Assembly: GCA_052084925.1 (NCBI GenBank)
Contig: JBQDEV010000006.1
Coordinates: 62,001 to 126,000 of the forward strand
Source of the DNA: CmP2 sp052084925
Lineage (GTDB): Bacteria > Actinomycetota > Actinomycetes > Actinomycetales > Micrococcaceae
DNA: 64,000 nt
Reading direction: 5' to 3'
The notes under the pieces were generated by a model that did not search any database, was not told the DNA's origin, and saw only the letters and a program-made list of their open reading frames with translations. The position numbers and the translations under genes are program-made. Positions 33,738-43,300 of the stretch are shown here, piece by piece (the stretch's first letter is position 1; the number at the start of each line of letters is the position of its first letter).

Positions 33738-33922
33738 TCTTCGAAGCCAGGCAGCCCGAAACGGTCCGCTCGGCTTCGGCACAACTGAAAAGCTCTGTCG
33801 GTCTGCTTGCAGATCGATGAGGTGAGTCCAACACCTATAAAACTTCTCGGTCCGGTACCCTCCGGATTTCGCCGGGAATACCTCCGCAACCTGCCGAACA
33901 TCGGCATCTTGAAAGGAACACC

Positions 33923-34138
33923 ATGGAACTGCACGGTTCACTGAACATGATCGGCTACGGCCTGGCATCCATCGGCTCCGCCATCGGCGTGGGTCTGATC
34001 TTCGCTGCTTACATCAACGGCGTTGCTCGTCAGCCCGAGGCGCAGCGCATCCTGCAGCCGATCGCACTGCTGGGCTTCGCTCTGGCAGAAGCACTGGCCA
34101 TTCTTGGCCTGGTGTTCGCCTTCGTTATCGGCGCCTGA
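33923..34138 (+). CDS. atpE: ATP synthase Fo subunit c
   Basis: This 71-residue hairpin protein has two membrane helices, the polar loop R-Q-P-E (residues 36-39) that docks the central stalk, and the ion-binding glutamate E56 (LAEALA). No Na+-type Gln/Ser ligand set is seen, so protons are the likely ion. GAAAGGAA precedes the ATG. The 185-nt gap from atpB is A+T-richer and contains a TATAAA hexamer (33836-33841) that could be an internal promoter raising c-subunit output. Confidence 0.96.
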   Translation: MELHGSLNMIGYGLASIGSAIGVGLIFAAYINGVARQPEAQRILQPIALLGFALAEALAILGLVFAFVIGA

Positions 34139-34210
34139 CACAACGGCCATCCCCGGTCGAGTTCGCTCGGCCACTCATGACTGGAAATTCACCTAAAGGA
34201 TGGTTGATTC

Positions 34211-34786
34211 ATGATCAGGTCTGAAATGGTCATTGCAGCCGCCGAGGGCGCCAACCCGCTGATTCCCAACTGGTGGGAAGTGCTTGTCACGGCGACCGGC
34301 TTCGCTGTGCTGATGTTCATCGTGGTCAAGTTCGTCGTACCGGCACTTGAGAAGTCCTACCAGGACCGCGTCGATGCCATCGAGGGCGGACTGGAGCGCG
34401 CCGAGGCCGCTCAGGCTGAGGCCAATGCAATGAAGGCTGATTATCAGCAGCAGTTGCAGGACGCTCGCACTGAGGCAAGCCAGGTTCGCGAGGAGGCTCG
34501 CACTGAGGCTGCCCAGATCGTTGCTGAGGCACGGGATCGCGCCGCCGAAGAGGCATCGCGCATCACCGAGCAGGCATCGGTGCAGATCGCCGCGGAGCGC
34601 AACCAGGCTGTGTCCTCACTGCGCACCGAGGTCGGAACGCTGGCCAGCTCGCTGGCCGCGAAGATCGTCGGGGAATCACTTGACGACGATGAGCGTTCGC
34701 GCCGCGTCGTAGACCGGTTCCTGGAGGATCTTGAGCGCGACCAGGCAGCACAGTCCTCCGCTTCGAGTGCAGGTGCAACAGAGTAA
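34211..34786 (+). CDS. atpF: ATP synthase Fo subunit b
   Basis: The 191-residue protein has one N-terminal membrane helix (about residues 22-45) and a long Ala/Glu/Arg-rich coiled coil (about 50-150) forming the peripheral stalk, ending in an acidic, disordered tail. Its stop TAA overlaps the atpH ATG by one base. Confidence 0.94.
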   Translation: MIRSEMVIAAAEGANPLIPNWWEVLVTATGFAVLMFIVVKFVVPALEKSYQDRVDAIEGGLERAEAAQAEANAMKADYQQQLQDARTEASQVREEARTEAAQIVAEARDRAAEEASRITEQASVQIAAERNQAVSSLRTEVGTLASSLAAKIVGESLDDDERSRRVVDRFLEDLERDQAAQSSASSAGATE

Positions 34787-35598
34787 TGGCTGGAGCATCA
34801 CGCGATTCATTGGCCCAGGTCAAGACCGAGGCTGAGCAGGCGCTGTCGACCGGTGGCATCGAGGTGTCGAAGGAGCTCTTCGCAGCTCTGACCGTCATTG
34901 ATGACAACGGCTCATTGCGGCGGTCGCTGACGGATCCCACCTGGGAACCGGGCAAGCGTCGTGCTCTGGTTACTCAGGTTTTCGGCGCTCATGTCAGCGA
35001 CGCGACTCGTCAGGTGCTCGAAGCAGCAGTCGCTGCCCGATGGTCTAACGAACGCGATCTCGGGGACGCTTTGGAGCATCTGGCAGTGATCGTCGCCGCC
35101 AGCGCCGCCGAGCGTGATGGTCTGGACGGATTGAAGAGGCTGGCAGCTGAGCTGCTGGGCTTCCGCAGTGCCGTCGAGTCCTCCCACGACGTGCAGCGTG
35201 CGTTGACCGAGCAGCAGGCAGCGGCATCGGCGCGGGGCGACCTCGCTGTTCGTCTCCTGACGCCGACGGCGACCTCCGAAGCGCAGCTTCTGGTGCGTCA
35301 GGCAACGGAGCACTCTCGCGGAACGAAGCCGGTTGAGCTCGTCCGCCGCTTCGCCAACGTGATTGCCGATCGCCAGCGTCGCTGGATCGCTGATGTTACC
35401 GTCGCGCGGCCGCTCGATGCTTCACAGCTCGAGCGTCTTGAGCGGGGACTCTCCACGGCTTTCGGCCGGGATCTCACACTCAACGTGGACGTCGACCCCG
35501 AGCTGGTCGGTGGTATTCGAGTGCAGGTCGGCGACGACGTCGTCGACTCCTCGATCGCTTCCCGACTGAACGATTTGCAACGGAAGATGGCCGGCTGA
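34786..35598 (+). CDS. atpH: ATP synthase F1 subunit delta
   Basis: The 270-residue protein carries the delta/OSCP fold; the C-terminal DVTVARPLDASQLERL and the DPELVGGIRVQVGDDVVDSS segment are the diagnostic motifs. At 270 residues it is longer than the Escherichia coli subunit (177), the size usual in actinobacteria. It links subunit b to the alpha3beta3 head. Confidence 0.94.
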   Translation: MAGASRDSLAQVKTEAEQALSTGGIEVSKELFAALTVIDDNGSLRRSLTDPTWEPGKRRALVTQVFGAHVSDATRQVLEAAVAARWSNERDLGDALEHLAVIVAASAAERDGLDGLKRLAAELLGFRSAVESSHDVQRALTEQQAAASARGDLAVRLLTPTATSEAQLLVRQATEHSRGTKPVELVRRFANVIADRQRRWIADVTVARPLDASQLERLERGLSTAFGRDLTLNVDVDPELVGGIRVQVGDDVVDSSIASRLNDLQRKMAG

Positions 35599-35677
35599 AG
35601 ACCGGCACTCGAACAAGTACACATTTACGGTCATCGTGAGCCACGATGATCACCACTGAAGAGAGCAGGGACTGCAG

Positions 35678-37315
35678 ATGGCCGACTTGACCATCAACGC
35701 TGATGATGTCCGCAATGCCTTGAACGACTTCGCGGCGTCGTACGAACCCTCCGGCACCGAGCGTGTCGAGGTCGGCTACGTCGTCTCCGCAGCAGACGGT
35801 ATCGCCCGTGTCGAGGGTTTGCCCTCCGTCATGGCCAACGAGCTGCTGACGTTCGAGAACGGCGTGTTCGGACTTGCTCAGAACCTCGACCCCCGAGAAA
35901 TCGGTGTCGTGGTTCTGGGTGAATTCCAGGGCATCGAAGAAGGCATGGAAGTGCACCGCACCGGAGAGGTTCTCTCTGTGCCGGTGGGCGACGGATTCAT
36001 GGGGCGCGTGGTTGATCCGCTCGGCGCACCGTTGGACAACCTGGGCCCCATCGAAGCCGAAGGGCGTCGTGCCCTGGAAACACAGGCCCCGGGCGTGACG
36101 GAGCGCAAGTCGGTGGAAGAGCCGCTGCAGACCGGTATGAAGGCCATCGACGCCATGATCCCGGTCGGTCGTGGTCAGCGCCAGTTGGTCATCGGTGACC
36201 GTCAGACCGGCAAGACCGCCATCGCTGTCGACACCATCCTGAACCAGAAGGCTAACTGGGAGTCCGGTGACGTCAACAAGCAGGTTCGCTGCGTGTACGT
36301 CGCTGTGGGCCAGAAGGCCTCCACCATTGCCTCGGTCCGCTCCACCCTCGAGGAGCATGGCGCCCTGGAGTACACCACGATCGTGGCCTCTCCCGCGTCG
36401 GACCCGGCTGGTTTCAAGTACCTGGCACCCTACGCCGGCTCGGCCATCGGCCAGCACTGGATGTACGGTGGCAAGCACGTTCTGATCATCTTCGACGACC
36501 TGTCGAAGCAGGCTGAGGCCTACCGTGCGGTCTCGCTGTTGCTGCGTCGTCCTCCGGGCCGCGAGGCGTACCCCGGCGACGTGTTCTACTTGCACTCCCG
36601 GTTGCTCGAGCGTTGCGCGAAGCTCTCCGACGATCTCGGCGGCGGCTCGATGACCGGTCTGCCGATCATCGAGACTAAGGCGAATGACGTCTCGGCCTAC
36701 ATTCCAACCAACGTCATCTCGATCACTGACGGTCAGATCTTCCTGCAGTCCGATCTGTTCAACGCCAACCAGCGTCCCGCAGTCGACGTCGGCATCTCGG
36801 TGTCTCGCGTCGGCGGTGCCGCTCAGGTGAAGGCCATGAAGAAGGTCTCCGGTACCTTGAAGCTGGATCTGGCTCAGTACCGTGACATGCAGGCCTTCTC
36901 CATGTTCGCCTCCGATTTGGATCCGGCGACCCGTCGCCAGCTGGCTCGCGGTGAGCGCCTGATGGAACTGCTCAAGCAGCCGCAGTACACCCCGTACCCG
37001 GTGGAAGAGCAGGTCGTGTCGATCTGGGCCGGTTCAAAGGGCCACCTCGACGATGTTCCGGTCTCCGACGTGTTGCGTTTCGAGCGGGACTTCCTGGATC
37101 ACCTGCGTCGCAAGGATCTCGTGTTGGCGTCTATCGCTGACACCGGCAAGCTGGAAGACTCGGCCCTGGAAGCACTCGAGACCGAGATCGCTTCCTTCAA
37201 GAAGAACTTCCTGGCCGAAGGCGATGATCACCTGGTGCATGCCGGTCACGAAGAGCACGACGCTCTCGAGGCCGAGAATGTCACCCAGGAGAAGATCGTC
37301 AAGCAGAAGCGCTGA
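35678..37315 (+). CDS. atpA: ATP synthase F1 subunit alpha
   Basis: The 545-residue non-catalytic nucleotide-binding subunit has Walker A GDRQTGKT at 173-180 and the alpha signature PAVDVGISVSRVGGAAQ. A His/Glu-rich C-terminal extension of about 30 residues (HAGHEEHDALEAENV) exceeds the enteric length and corresponds in place to the regulatory C-terminal extension known in mycobacterial alpha. Confidence 0.96.
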   Translation: MADLTINADDVRNALNDFAASYEPSGTERVEVGYVVSAADGIARVEGLPSVMANELLTFENGVFGLAQNLDPREIGVVVLGEFQGIEEGMEVHRTGEVLSVPVGDGFMGRVVDPLGAPLDNLGPIEAEGRRALETQAPGVTERKSVEEPLQTGMKAIDAMIPVGRGQRQLVIGDRQTGKTAIAVDTILNQKANWESGDVNKQVRCVYVAVGQKASTIASVRSTLEEHGALEYTTIVASPASDPAGFKYLAPYAGSAIGQHWMYGGKHVLIIFDDLSKQAEAYRAVSLLLRRPPGREAYPGDVFYLHSRLLERCAKLSDDLGGGSMTGLPIIETKANDVSAYIPTNVISITDGQIFLQSDLFNANQRPAVDVGISVSRVGGAAQVKAMKKVSGTLKLDLAQYRDMQAFSMFASDLDPATRRQLARGERLMELLKQPQYTPYPVEEQVVSIWAGSKGHLDDVPVSDVLRFERDFLDHLRRKDLVLASIADTGKLEDSALEALETEIASFKKNFLAEGDDHLVHAGHEEHDALEAENVTQEKIVKQKR

Positions 37316-37385
37316 CGCCCGGATGGCGACGGCCGAGCACAACACGGCTTAGCCGTCGCCCTACTGGACGAAGGAAAGGACAACC

Positions 37386-38282
37386 ATGGGAGCAGCCGAT
37401 ATTCGGGTGTATCGCCAGAAGATCAATTCGACCACGTCGATGCAGAAGATCTTCAAGGCGATGGAGCTCATCGCGACGTCTCGAATCACCAAGGCTCGTG
37501 CCCGCGTGAGCGCGTCGTTGCCCTACGCCAACGCGATCACGCGTGCCGTCTCGGCCGTGTCATCGCAGCAGGACATCGAGCATGTCCTCACCTCCGAGGT
37601 GGACAACCCACGTCGATCGGCCGTGCTGATCATGTCCTCCGACCGTGGCATGGCTGGTGCCTACTCGGCCAACATTCTCCGTCACGCCGAAGGGCTGCTG
37701 GAGAAGCTGCACGAAGAGGGCAAAGAGCCAGAGGTCTACCTGATGGGCCGGAAAGCACAGAGCTACTTCGACTTCCGGAACCGGGAGTACAAGCAGGTGT
37801 GGACCGGCAACACGGACAACCCGGAGTTCCAGGTCGCTCGCGAAGTCGGCGAGACTCTGGTCGAAGCCTTCCTCAAGGACACCGATGAGGGCGGAGTCGA
37901 TGAGATCCACGTGGTCTTCACCGAGTTCCGTTCGCTGGTGACGCAGGTGCCCACTGTCGTTCGTCTCCTTCCCCTGGAAGTAGTCGAAGAGGAGGTCACC
38001 GAGACGACCGAGCTGTTTCCGCTCTATCAGTACGAGCCGGATCCGGACCAGGTGCTGGATGCGCTGCTGCCGAAGTACATTGAGTCGCGCATCTTCTCGG
38101 CCATGCTGCAGGCAGCCGCATCGGAACTGGCGAACCGTCAGCGGGCGATGAAGTCCGCCGGCGACAACGCCTCCGATCTGATCAAGGAATACACGCTGCT
38201 GATGAACAACGCTCGTCAGGCATCCATCACCCAGGAGCTCACGGAGCTCATCGCGGGTGCAGATGCTTTGAGCGCGTCCTGA
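37386..38282 (+). CDS. atpG: ATP synthase F1 subunit gamma
   Basis: The 298-residue central-stalk subunit begins GAADIRVYRQKINSTTSMQK and ends with the conserved coiled-coil segment RQASITQELTEL, which rotates within the alpha3beta3 ring. GAAGGAAAGGACA precedes the ATG. A short insertion in the middle (about 205-225) is typical for actinobacteria. Confidence 0.96.
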   Translation: MGAADIRVYRQKINSTTSMQKIFKAMELIATSRITKARARVSASLPYANAITRAVSAVSSQQDIEHVLTSEVDNPRRSAVLIMSSDRGMAGAYSANILRHAEGLLEKLHEEGKEPEVYLMGRKAQSYFDFRNREYKQVWTGNTDNPEFQVAREVGETLVEAFLKDTDEGGVDEIHVVFTEFRSLVTQVPTVVRLLPLEVVEEEVTETTELFPLYQYEPDPDQVLDALLPKYIESRIFSAMLQAAASELANRQRAMKSAGDNASDLIKEYTLLMNNARQASITQELTELIAGADALSAS

Positions 38283-38339
38283 CGCTTCGGGCTGAGAAGC
38301 TCACATCAACCGCCATCCACATCAAACGAAGTGAGAAAG

Positions 38340-39794
<1,455 letters not shown>

Positions 39795-39797
39795 TTC

Positions 39798-40091
39798 ATG
39801 GCTGCCAACGAACTCGAAGTTGAGATCGTCGCTGAGGACCGGTTCGTCTGGTCCGGACCGGCACGCTCGGTTTCGGCACGCACCATCGAGGGGGAGATCG
39901 GGATCCTTCCCGGTCACACCCCGCTGCTCGCCGTTCTCGGCGACGGTGAGGTCGTGGTGGAATCTGGCGACGGGTCAGCCGTGACCGTCCGCGCTGAAGG
40001 CGGGTTCTTCTCCGTGGACAACAACCGTGTGGTGATTGCCGCAGGAGCCGCAACTCTGGAGGGTGAAGCCTCGCACGGGTCTGTGGCCTGA
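39798..40091 (+). CDS. atpC: ATP synthase F1 subunit epsilon, short form
   Basis: At 97 residues it contains essentially only the N-terminal beta-sandwich (GEIGILPGHTPLLAVL motif); the C-terminal helical hairpin that inhibits ATP hydrolysis in other bacteria is nearly missing, ending shortly after AATLEGEA. It starts 3 nt after atpD and lies 1 nt before the next gene's ATG. Confidence 0.93.
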   Translation: MAANELEVEIVAEDRFVWSGPARSVSARTIEGEIGILPGHTPLLAVLGDGEVVVESGDGSAVTVRAEGGFFSVDNNRVVIAAGAATLEGEASHGSVA

Positions 40092-40092
40092 C

Positions 40093-40566
40093 ATGGTGAC
40101 CGGGTGGTTCGCAGGAGCCGTACTGAGCGTCCTCGCCATTGTGGTGCTGATCGTCCTGATTGTGGGCGCAGTACTGTGGTGGAGACGCCGTACGTTGCTG
40201 CGGACCCCCGGCACGTTTAAGGCACGAATCCTGTCTTCGCCGGACCGCGCCGATCAACCGGGTCTCGGAACCCGGGTGATCGTCTGCTACAACGAAACTT
40301 CCGTGGAGCTGATGACCGTCTTTTCGGTGAGTCCGTTGCCGCGCTGGTCTGCACCGCGGCATCGCCTGGAGATCAAGCGTCTCGGACCGGCCCGGAAAGA
40401 GGGCTGGAGTCGCGTTCGTCTGGAGGGCGGCGGCGTGCCCCAAGAGCTACAGATGGACGAAGTCAACGTGTCGGAACTGGCCACGTGGCTTGAATCGGGG
40501 CCGTCTATCGGTGTGGGAATCTGGCGCGACGAGCCGATTCGACGTCAACGTCGGAAGTTCTTCTGA
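40093..40566 (+). CDS. DUF2550 family membrane protein
   Basis: The 157-residue protein has one N-terminal membrane helix (about residues 8-30), then a basic, beta-rich soluble domain ending in an Arg/Lys tail. Its place directly after atpC matches the mycobacterial DUF2550 gene downstream of the ATP synthase operon. ATG at 40093 gives the normal topology; an opening from 40036 lies within atpC. The function is unknown. Confidence 0.85.
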   Translation: MVTGWFAGAVLSVLAIVVLIVLIVGAVLWWRRRTLLRTPGTFKARILSSPDRADQPGLGTRVIVCYNETSVELMTVFSVSPLPRWSAPRHRLEIKRLGPARKEGWSRVRLEGGGVPQELQMDEVNVSELATWLESGPSIGVGIWRDEPIRRQRRKFF

Positions 40567-40591
40567 CGCGCTGATCACCAGGATCGTCGCT

Positions 40592-40612
40592 GCACTAAGC
40601 ACTAAGCACTAA
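40592..40612. repeat. Three tandem copies of GCACTAA
   Basis: GCACTAA is repeated three times without mismatch immediately before the large terminator hairpin at the end of the atp-DUF2550 unit. Confidence 0.85.
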
Positions 40613-40613
40613 G

Positions 40614-40669
40614 CGCCGAGGCCGCTGGGTAAGGGAACGTGGATGGTTCCTCGCCCAGCGGCCCCGGCG
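40614..40669. terminator. Terminator between the atp-DUF2550 unit and nucS
   Basis: A three-part stem: outer CGCCG/CGGCG (40614-40618, 40665-40669), central 10-bp GGCCGCTGGG/CCCAGCGGCC (40620-40629, 40654-40663) and inner GGAAC/GTTCC (40634-40638, 40646-40650). TTTAAG follows. It lies between convergent genes and can serve both. Confidence 0.7.
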
Positions 40670-40684
40670 TTTAAGCGGTGGTTC

Positions 40685-41380
40685 TCAGAAGAGGCGTGAG
40701 TCCGCGTCGTCGACGCCGCGCAGCGCATCGTAGTCGAGGGTGACGCAGCGGAATCCGCGGTCCTCGGCGAGGGTGCGCGCCTGGGGCTTGATCTGCTGGG
40801 CGGCGAAGACCCCTTGAACGGGCGCCAGCAGCGGATCCCTGTTCAGCAGTTCGACGTAGCGGGTGAGCTGCTCCACGCCGTCGATGTCTCCCCGACGCTT
40901 TAACTCCACGGCGACGGTGGCCCCGTCCGCGTTTCGGGCAACGATGTCCACCGGACCGATGGCGGTCATGTATTCACGTCGCACCAGGCTGTAGCCATCA
41001 CCCAAGGTGGTGATCTGCTCGGCGAGCAGACGCTGCAGGTCTGCCTCCACACCGTCCTTGATCAGGCCCGGGTCCTGTCCGAGCTCATGCGAGGAGTCAT
41101 GGTGGGTGTTGAAGAGGTGGATGATGAGCTGGTCGTCGGTCTTCTGCGCCGAGACGGTCCAGACGGAACGGACGCCCTGCTCGCCGAGGTCGTCCTCCGG
41201 TACGGATTCGCGCACGGTGGCGGGTGGGCTCATCCAGTTCAGGGGCTTGTATGATCCGCCGTCGGAGTGGACCAAGACGGCACCGTCGGCCTTGATCATC
41301 AACAGCCGGGTCGCCCGGGGGAGATGGGCGTTGAGCCGCCCTCGATATGTCACTGAACAGTCTGCTATCACCAATCGCAC
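40685..41380 (-). CDS. nucS: Mismatch-specific endonuclease NucS/EndoMS
   Basis: The 231-residue protein has the N-terminal DNA-binding/dimer domain and a RecB-like nuclease domain (about 110-231) with catalytic residues in GPVDIVARN and VAVELKRRGD. In actinobacteria lacking MutS/MutL it cleaves both strands at mismatches and provides mismatch repair. The GTG at 41380 has TACACT 7 nt upstream, so the mRNA is predicted leaderless. It is divergent from a small zinc-finger-like protein gene and convergent with the atp unit. Confidence 0.95.
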   Translation of the reverse strand: MRLVIADCSVTYRGRLNAHLPRATRLLMIKADGAVLVHSDGGSYKPLNWMSPPATVRESVPEDDLGEQGVRSVWTVSAQKTDDQLIIHLFNTHHDSSHELGQDPGLIKDGVEADLQRLLAEQITTLGDGYSLVRREYMTAIGPVDIVARNADGATVAVELKRRGDIDGVEQLTRYVELLNRDPLLAPVQGVFAAQQIKPQARTLAEDRGFRCVTLDYDALRGVDDADSRLF

Positions 41381-41387
41381 ACGGGAG

Positions 41388-41393
41388 AGTGTA
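41388..41393 (-). promoter_or_regulatory. -10 hexamer TACACT of nucS, leaderless spacing
   Basis: TACACT on the minus strand, 7 nt, then GTG at 41380. No ribosome-binding site is present. Confidence 0.55.
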
Positions 41394-41463
41394 CCTGGTG
41401 ACAGGCCGGTGCCGGGGCAGCGGGTGTCGGAGTGGCTCGGTGACGATATGCGAGGATGGTGGC

Positions 41464-41826
41464 ATGCCCCGCTCCAACCGTCCTCGTCGATCGGACCGTT
41501 CTCGGCGTCGTCCGACCGTGGGAGATCGAGGTCAGGGCGACACAGCGCGTCCCGGAATGCCAGACGGAGTGAACCTTCGTCTGGGCATGGATCCCGGATA
41601 TCAGCACCAGTCAGCTGCTGATGGCGATTGGCACGTACGCAAGATCCCGGCCTGGCGGGCCGTGAAGGACTACACCTGCCCCGGCTGCTTCCGCACGATC
41701 CTCGCCGGTCAGGTCCATCTGGTGGCCTGGCGCAGCGATCATCTCTTCGGCGACGAGGCGGCCGGTGACGAACGGCGCCATTGGCACAACAAATGCTGGG
41801 AGAACCGTCGTCAGGATCGCCGGTGA
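41464..41826 (+). CDS. Small basic protein with a zinc-finger-like C-terminal domain
   Basis: The 120-residue protein has a basic, probably disordered N-terminus (Arg-rich, residues 1-25) and a compact C-terminal module (about 58-115) with C72-x2-C75, I79, G82 and W107-H108-x2-C111-W112. The spacing C-x2-C-x32-H-x2-C and the conserved I, G and W positions resemble PARP-type zinc fingers or related treble-clef domains; no catalytic domain is present. I know the family only as conserved in actinobacteria, often beside nucS. The ATG at 41464 matches the start of the basic segment; GAGGAT lies 6 nt upstream as a weak -10. Confidence 0.7.
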   Translation: MPRSNRPRRSDRSRRRPTVGDRGQGDTARPGMPDGVNLRLGMDPGYQHQSAADGDWHVRKIPAWRAVKDYTCPGCFRTILAGQVHLVAWRSDHLFGDEAAGDERRHWHNKCWENRRQDRR

Positions 41827-41845
41827 CTCGACTGGAATGTGAACG

Positions 41846-43141
41846 TCAGCGGGAATCCTGATAAGGCAATAGCACCTCGCGGAGCAGGAGCAGCACGGCT
41901 GCGGCTGTGGGAATGGCGATGAGTGCACCGAGAACCCCGAGCATGGTGCCGCCGGCGATCACGGCGATCACCGCCACCGAGCTGGGCACGGCCACGGCGC
42001 GCGACATCACACGCGGGGAGACAAAGTACGCTTCGACCTGCAGATAGACGAAATAGATCACGGCGAAGATCAGCGCGGCCTGCCAGCCCACGGCCAGGCT
42101 GATGAGGCTGATGATGATGCCGCCGATCATAGCCCCGACCAGCGGGATGAAGGCCATCAATCCGGCGAAGAACGCCATCAGCGCGGCGAAGGGCACCCCC
42201 GCGATCGAGACGGCGATGAACGCGACCCCGCCGTTCAGGGCGGCCACGATCGACTGGCCGATGACGTAGTGGCCCACCGAGGTGGTGATCCGCTCGGAGA
42301 GTGTCTCCACCCGGTCACGGCGGCTGCGGGGGACCAGGTGGTACATCCACTGCTTGATGGTGGGCAGCGAGACCAGGAAATAGAGGGTCAGGACGAAGAT
42401 CACCAGGGCGCTGAATCCCGTGGTGACGATCGCCGTGCCGACACCAAAGATTCCGCCGAAGAGATTCGTCACATTCGAGGCGTCCGAAACGAACCGGTTC
42501 AACTCGGTGTTCACCCATTCCTGGACGTCATAGCGGGCGTCCAGATCCTGGAAAAACTCGGAGGCGATGAACTGATCGACCAGGGTGGGAAGGTCGTTGA
42601 TGAACTGGGTGGTCTGACGGGCGACGATGGGGATCAGCAACGAGAAGAACAGCCCGAGGATTCCGCCGAAGATGGCGAGCGCGCCGAGGACGCCGACCCC
42701 GCGCGGGGCGCCCCAGCTCTCCACCTTGCGCACGATCGGATCCAGGCCCAGGGCGATGAACAGTGCTGCCCCGATCCAGATCAGCAACGATGAGTTCAGG
42801 GTGGCAATGAGATATAGGCTCAGCGCCAGTCCGATGCCCACGGTAAAGAGGAAGCCGGTGCGGATGGGGTTGAGCACCGTGACGTCCATAGCCGTGGCGA
42901 CGTCGTTGGCCGACTCCGAGGCCGGGGGAGCGGACGCCGGGGTGGATTCCGGAATGCTGAACTGGTGGCGGGGACGGGCCCCAGGAACGCGGAAGGTGCT
43001 GAGGCGACGGCGTAGCGCGCGCACCCGATCGGCGCCGGTAGGTGAGGGGGCGCTCGGGGCGGCCCCGGTGCTGTCACGGGGATCGCGAGGTGCCCCCGCG
43101 GCGGGAGTCTGCTCGGCCGCTGCGTCGTCGTTGTCTGCCAC
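41846..43141 (-). CDS. AI-2E/PerM-family membrane transporter
   Basis: The 431-residue protein has a disordered N-terminus of about 85 residues (Ala/Pro/Asp-rich), then about eight membrane helices with the family's large soluble loop after the third, and the C-terminal GLMAFIPLVGAMIGGIIISL and FVSPRVMSRAVAVPSS segments. PerM-type proteins include autoinducer-2 exporters and Na+/H+ antiporters; the substrate here is unknown. TACGCT lies exactly 6 nt before the GTG at 43141, so that start is preferred over the GTG at 43147. Confidence 0.87.
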   Translation of the reverse strand: MADNDDAAAEQTPAAGAPRDPRDSTGAAPSAPSPTGADRVRALRRRLSTFRVPGARPRHQFSIPESTPASAPPASESANDVATAMDVTVLNPIRTGFLFTVGIGLALSLYLIATLNSSLLIWIGAALFIALGLDPIVRKVESWGAPRGVGVLGALAIFGGILGLFFSLLIPIVARQTTQFINDLPTLVDQFIASEFFQDLDARYDVQEWVNTELNRFVSDASNVTNLFGGIFGVGTAIVTTGFSALVIFVLTLYFLVSLPTIKQWMYHLVPRSRRDRVETLSERITTSVGHYVIGQSIVAALNGGVAFIAVSIAGVPFAALMAFFAGLMAFIPLVGAMIGGIIISLISLAVGWQAALIFAVIYFVYLQVEAYFVSPRVMSRAVAVPSSVAVIAVIAGGTMLGVLGALIAIPTAAAVLLLLREVLLPYQDSR

Positions 43142-43147
43142 AGACAC

Positions 43148-43153
43148 AGCGTA
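43148..43153 (-). promoter_or_regulatory. -10 hexamer TACGCT, leaderless spacing
   Basis: TACGCT on the minus strand is followed by GTGTCT and GTG at 43141, fixing the start of the PerM-type gene. Confidence 0.5.
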
Positions 43154-43211
43154 CGTCAGCGTTGCGACCGATCGGCAGACCCAGCGACCGCGTCTTACCG
43201 GGGGTCGCCCG

Positions 43212-43241
43212 TTATCGAAAAGTGATCATTCTCGGTACAAT
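43212..43241 (+). promoter_or_regulatory. Promoter TTATCG-N18-TACAAT of the envelope protein gene
   Basis: TACAAT (43236-43241) is close to the sigma-70-type -10 consensus, with TTATCG (43212-43217) 18 bp upstream. The gene start is about 55 nt downstream. Confidence 0.55.
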
Positions 43242-43300
43242 GAGTCCCCGTCCGGTTCGCCGGTTTCGACCACCTCGTCTTCGATCCAAGTAGGTTCTGC

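Noticed and set aside
35480..36595. 371-codon minus-strand frame opposite atpA
   Set aside because: Shadow of atpA.
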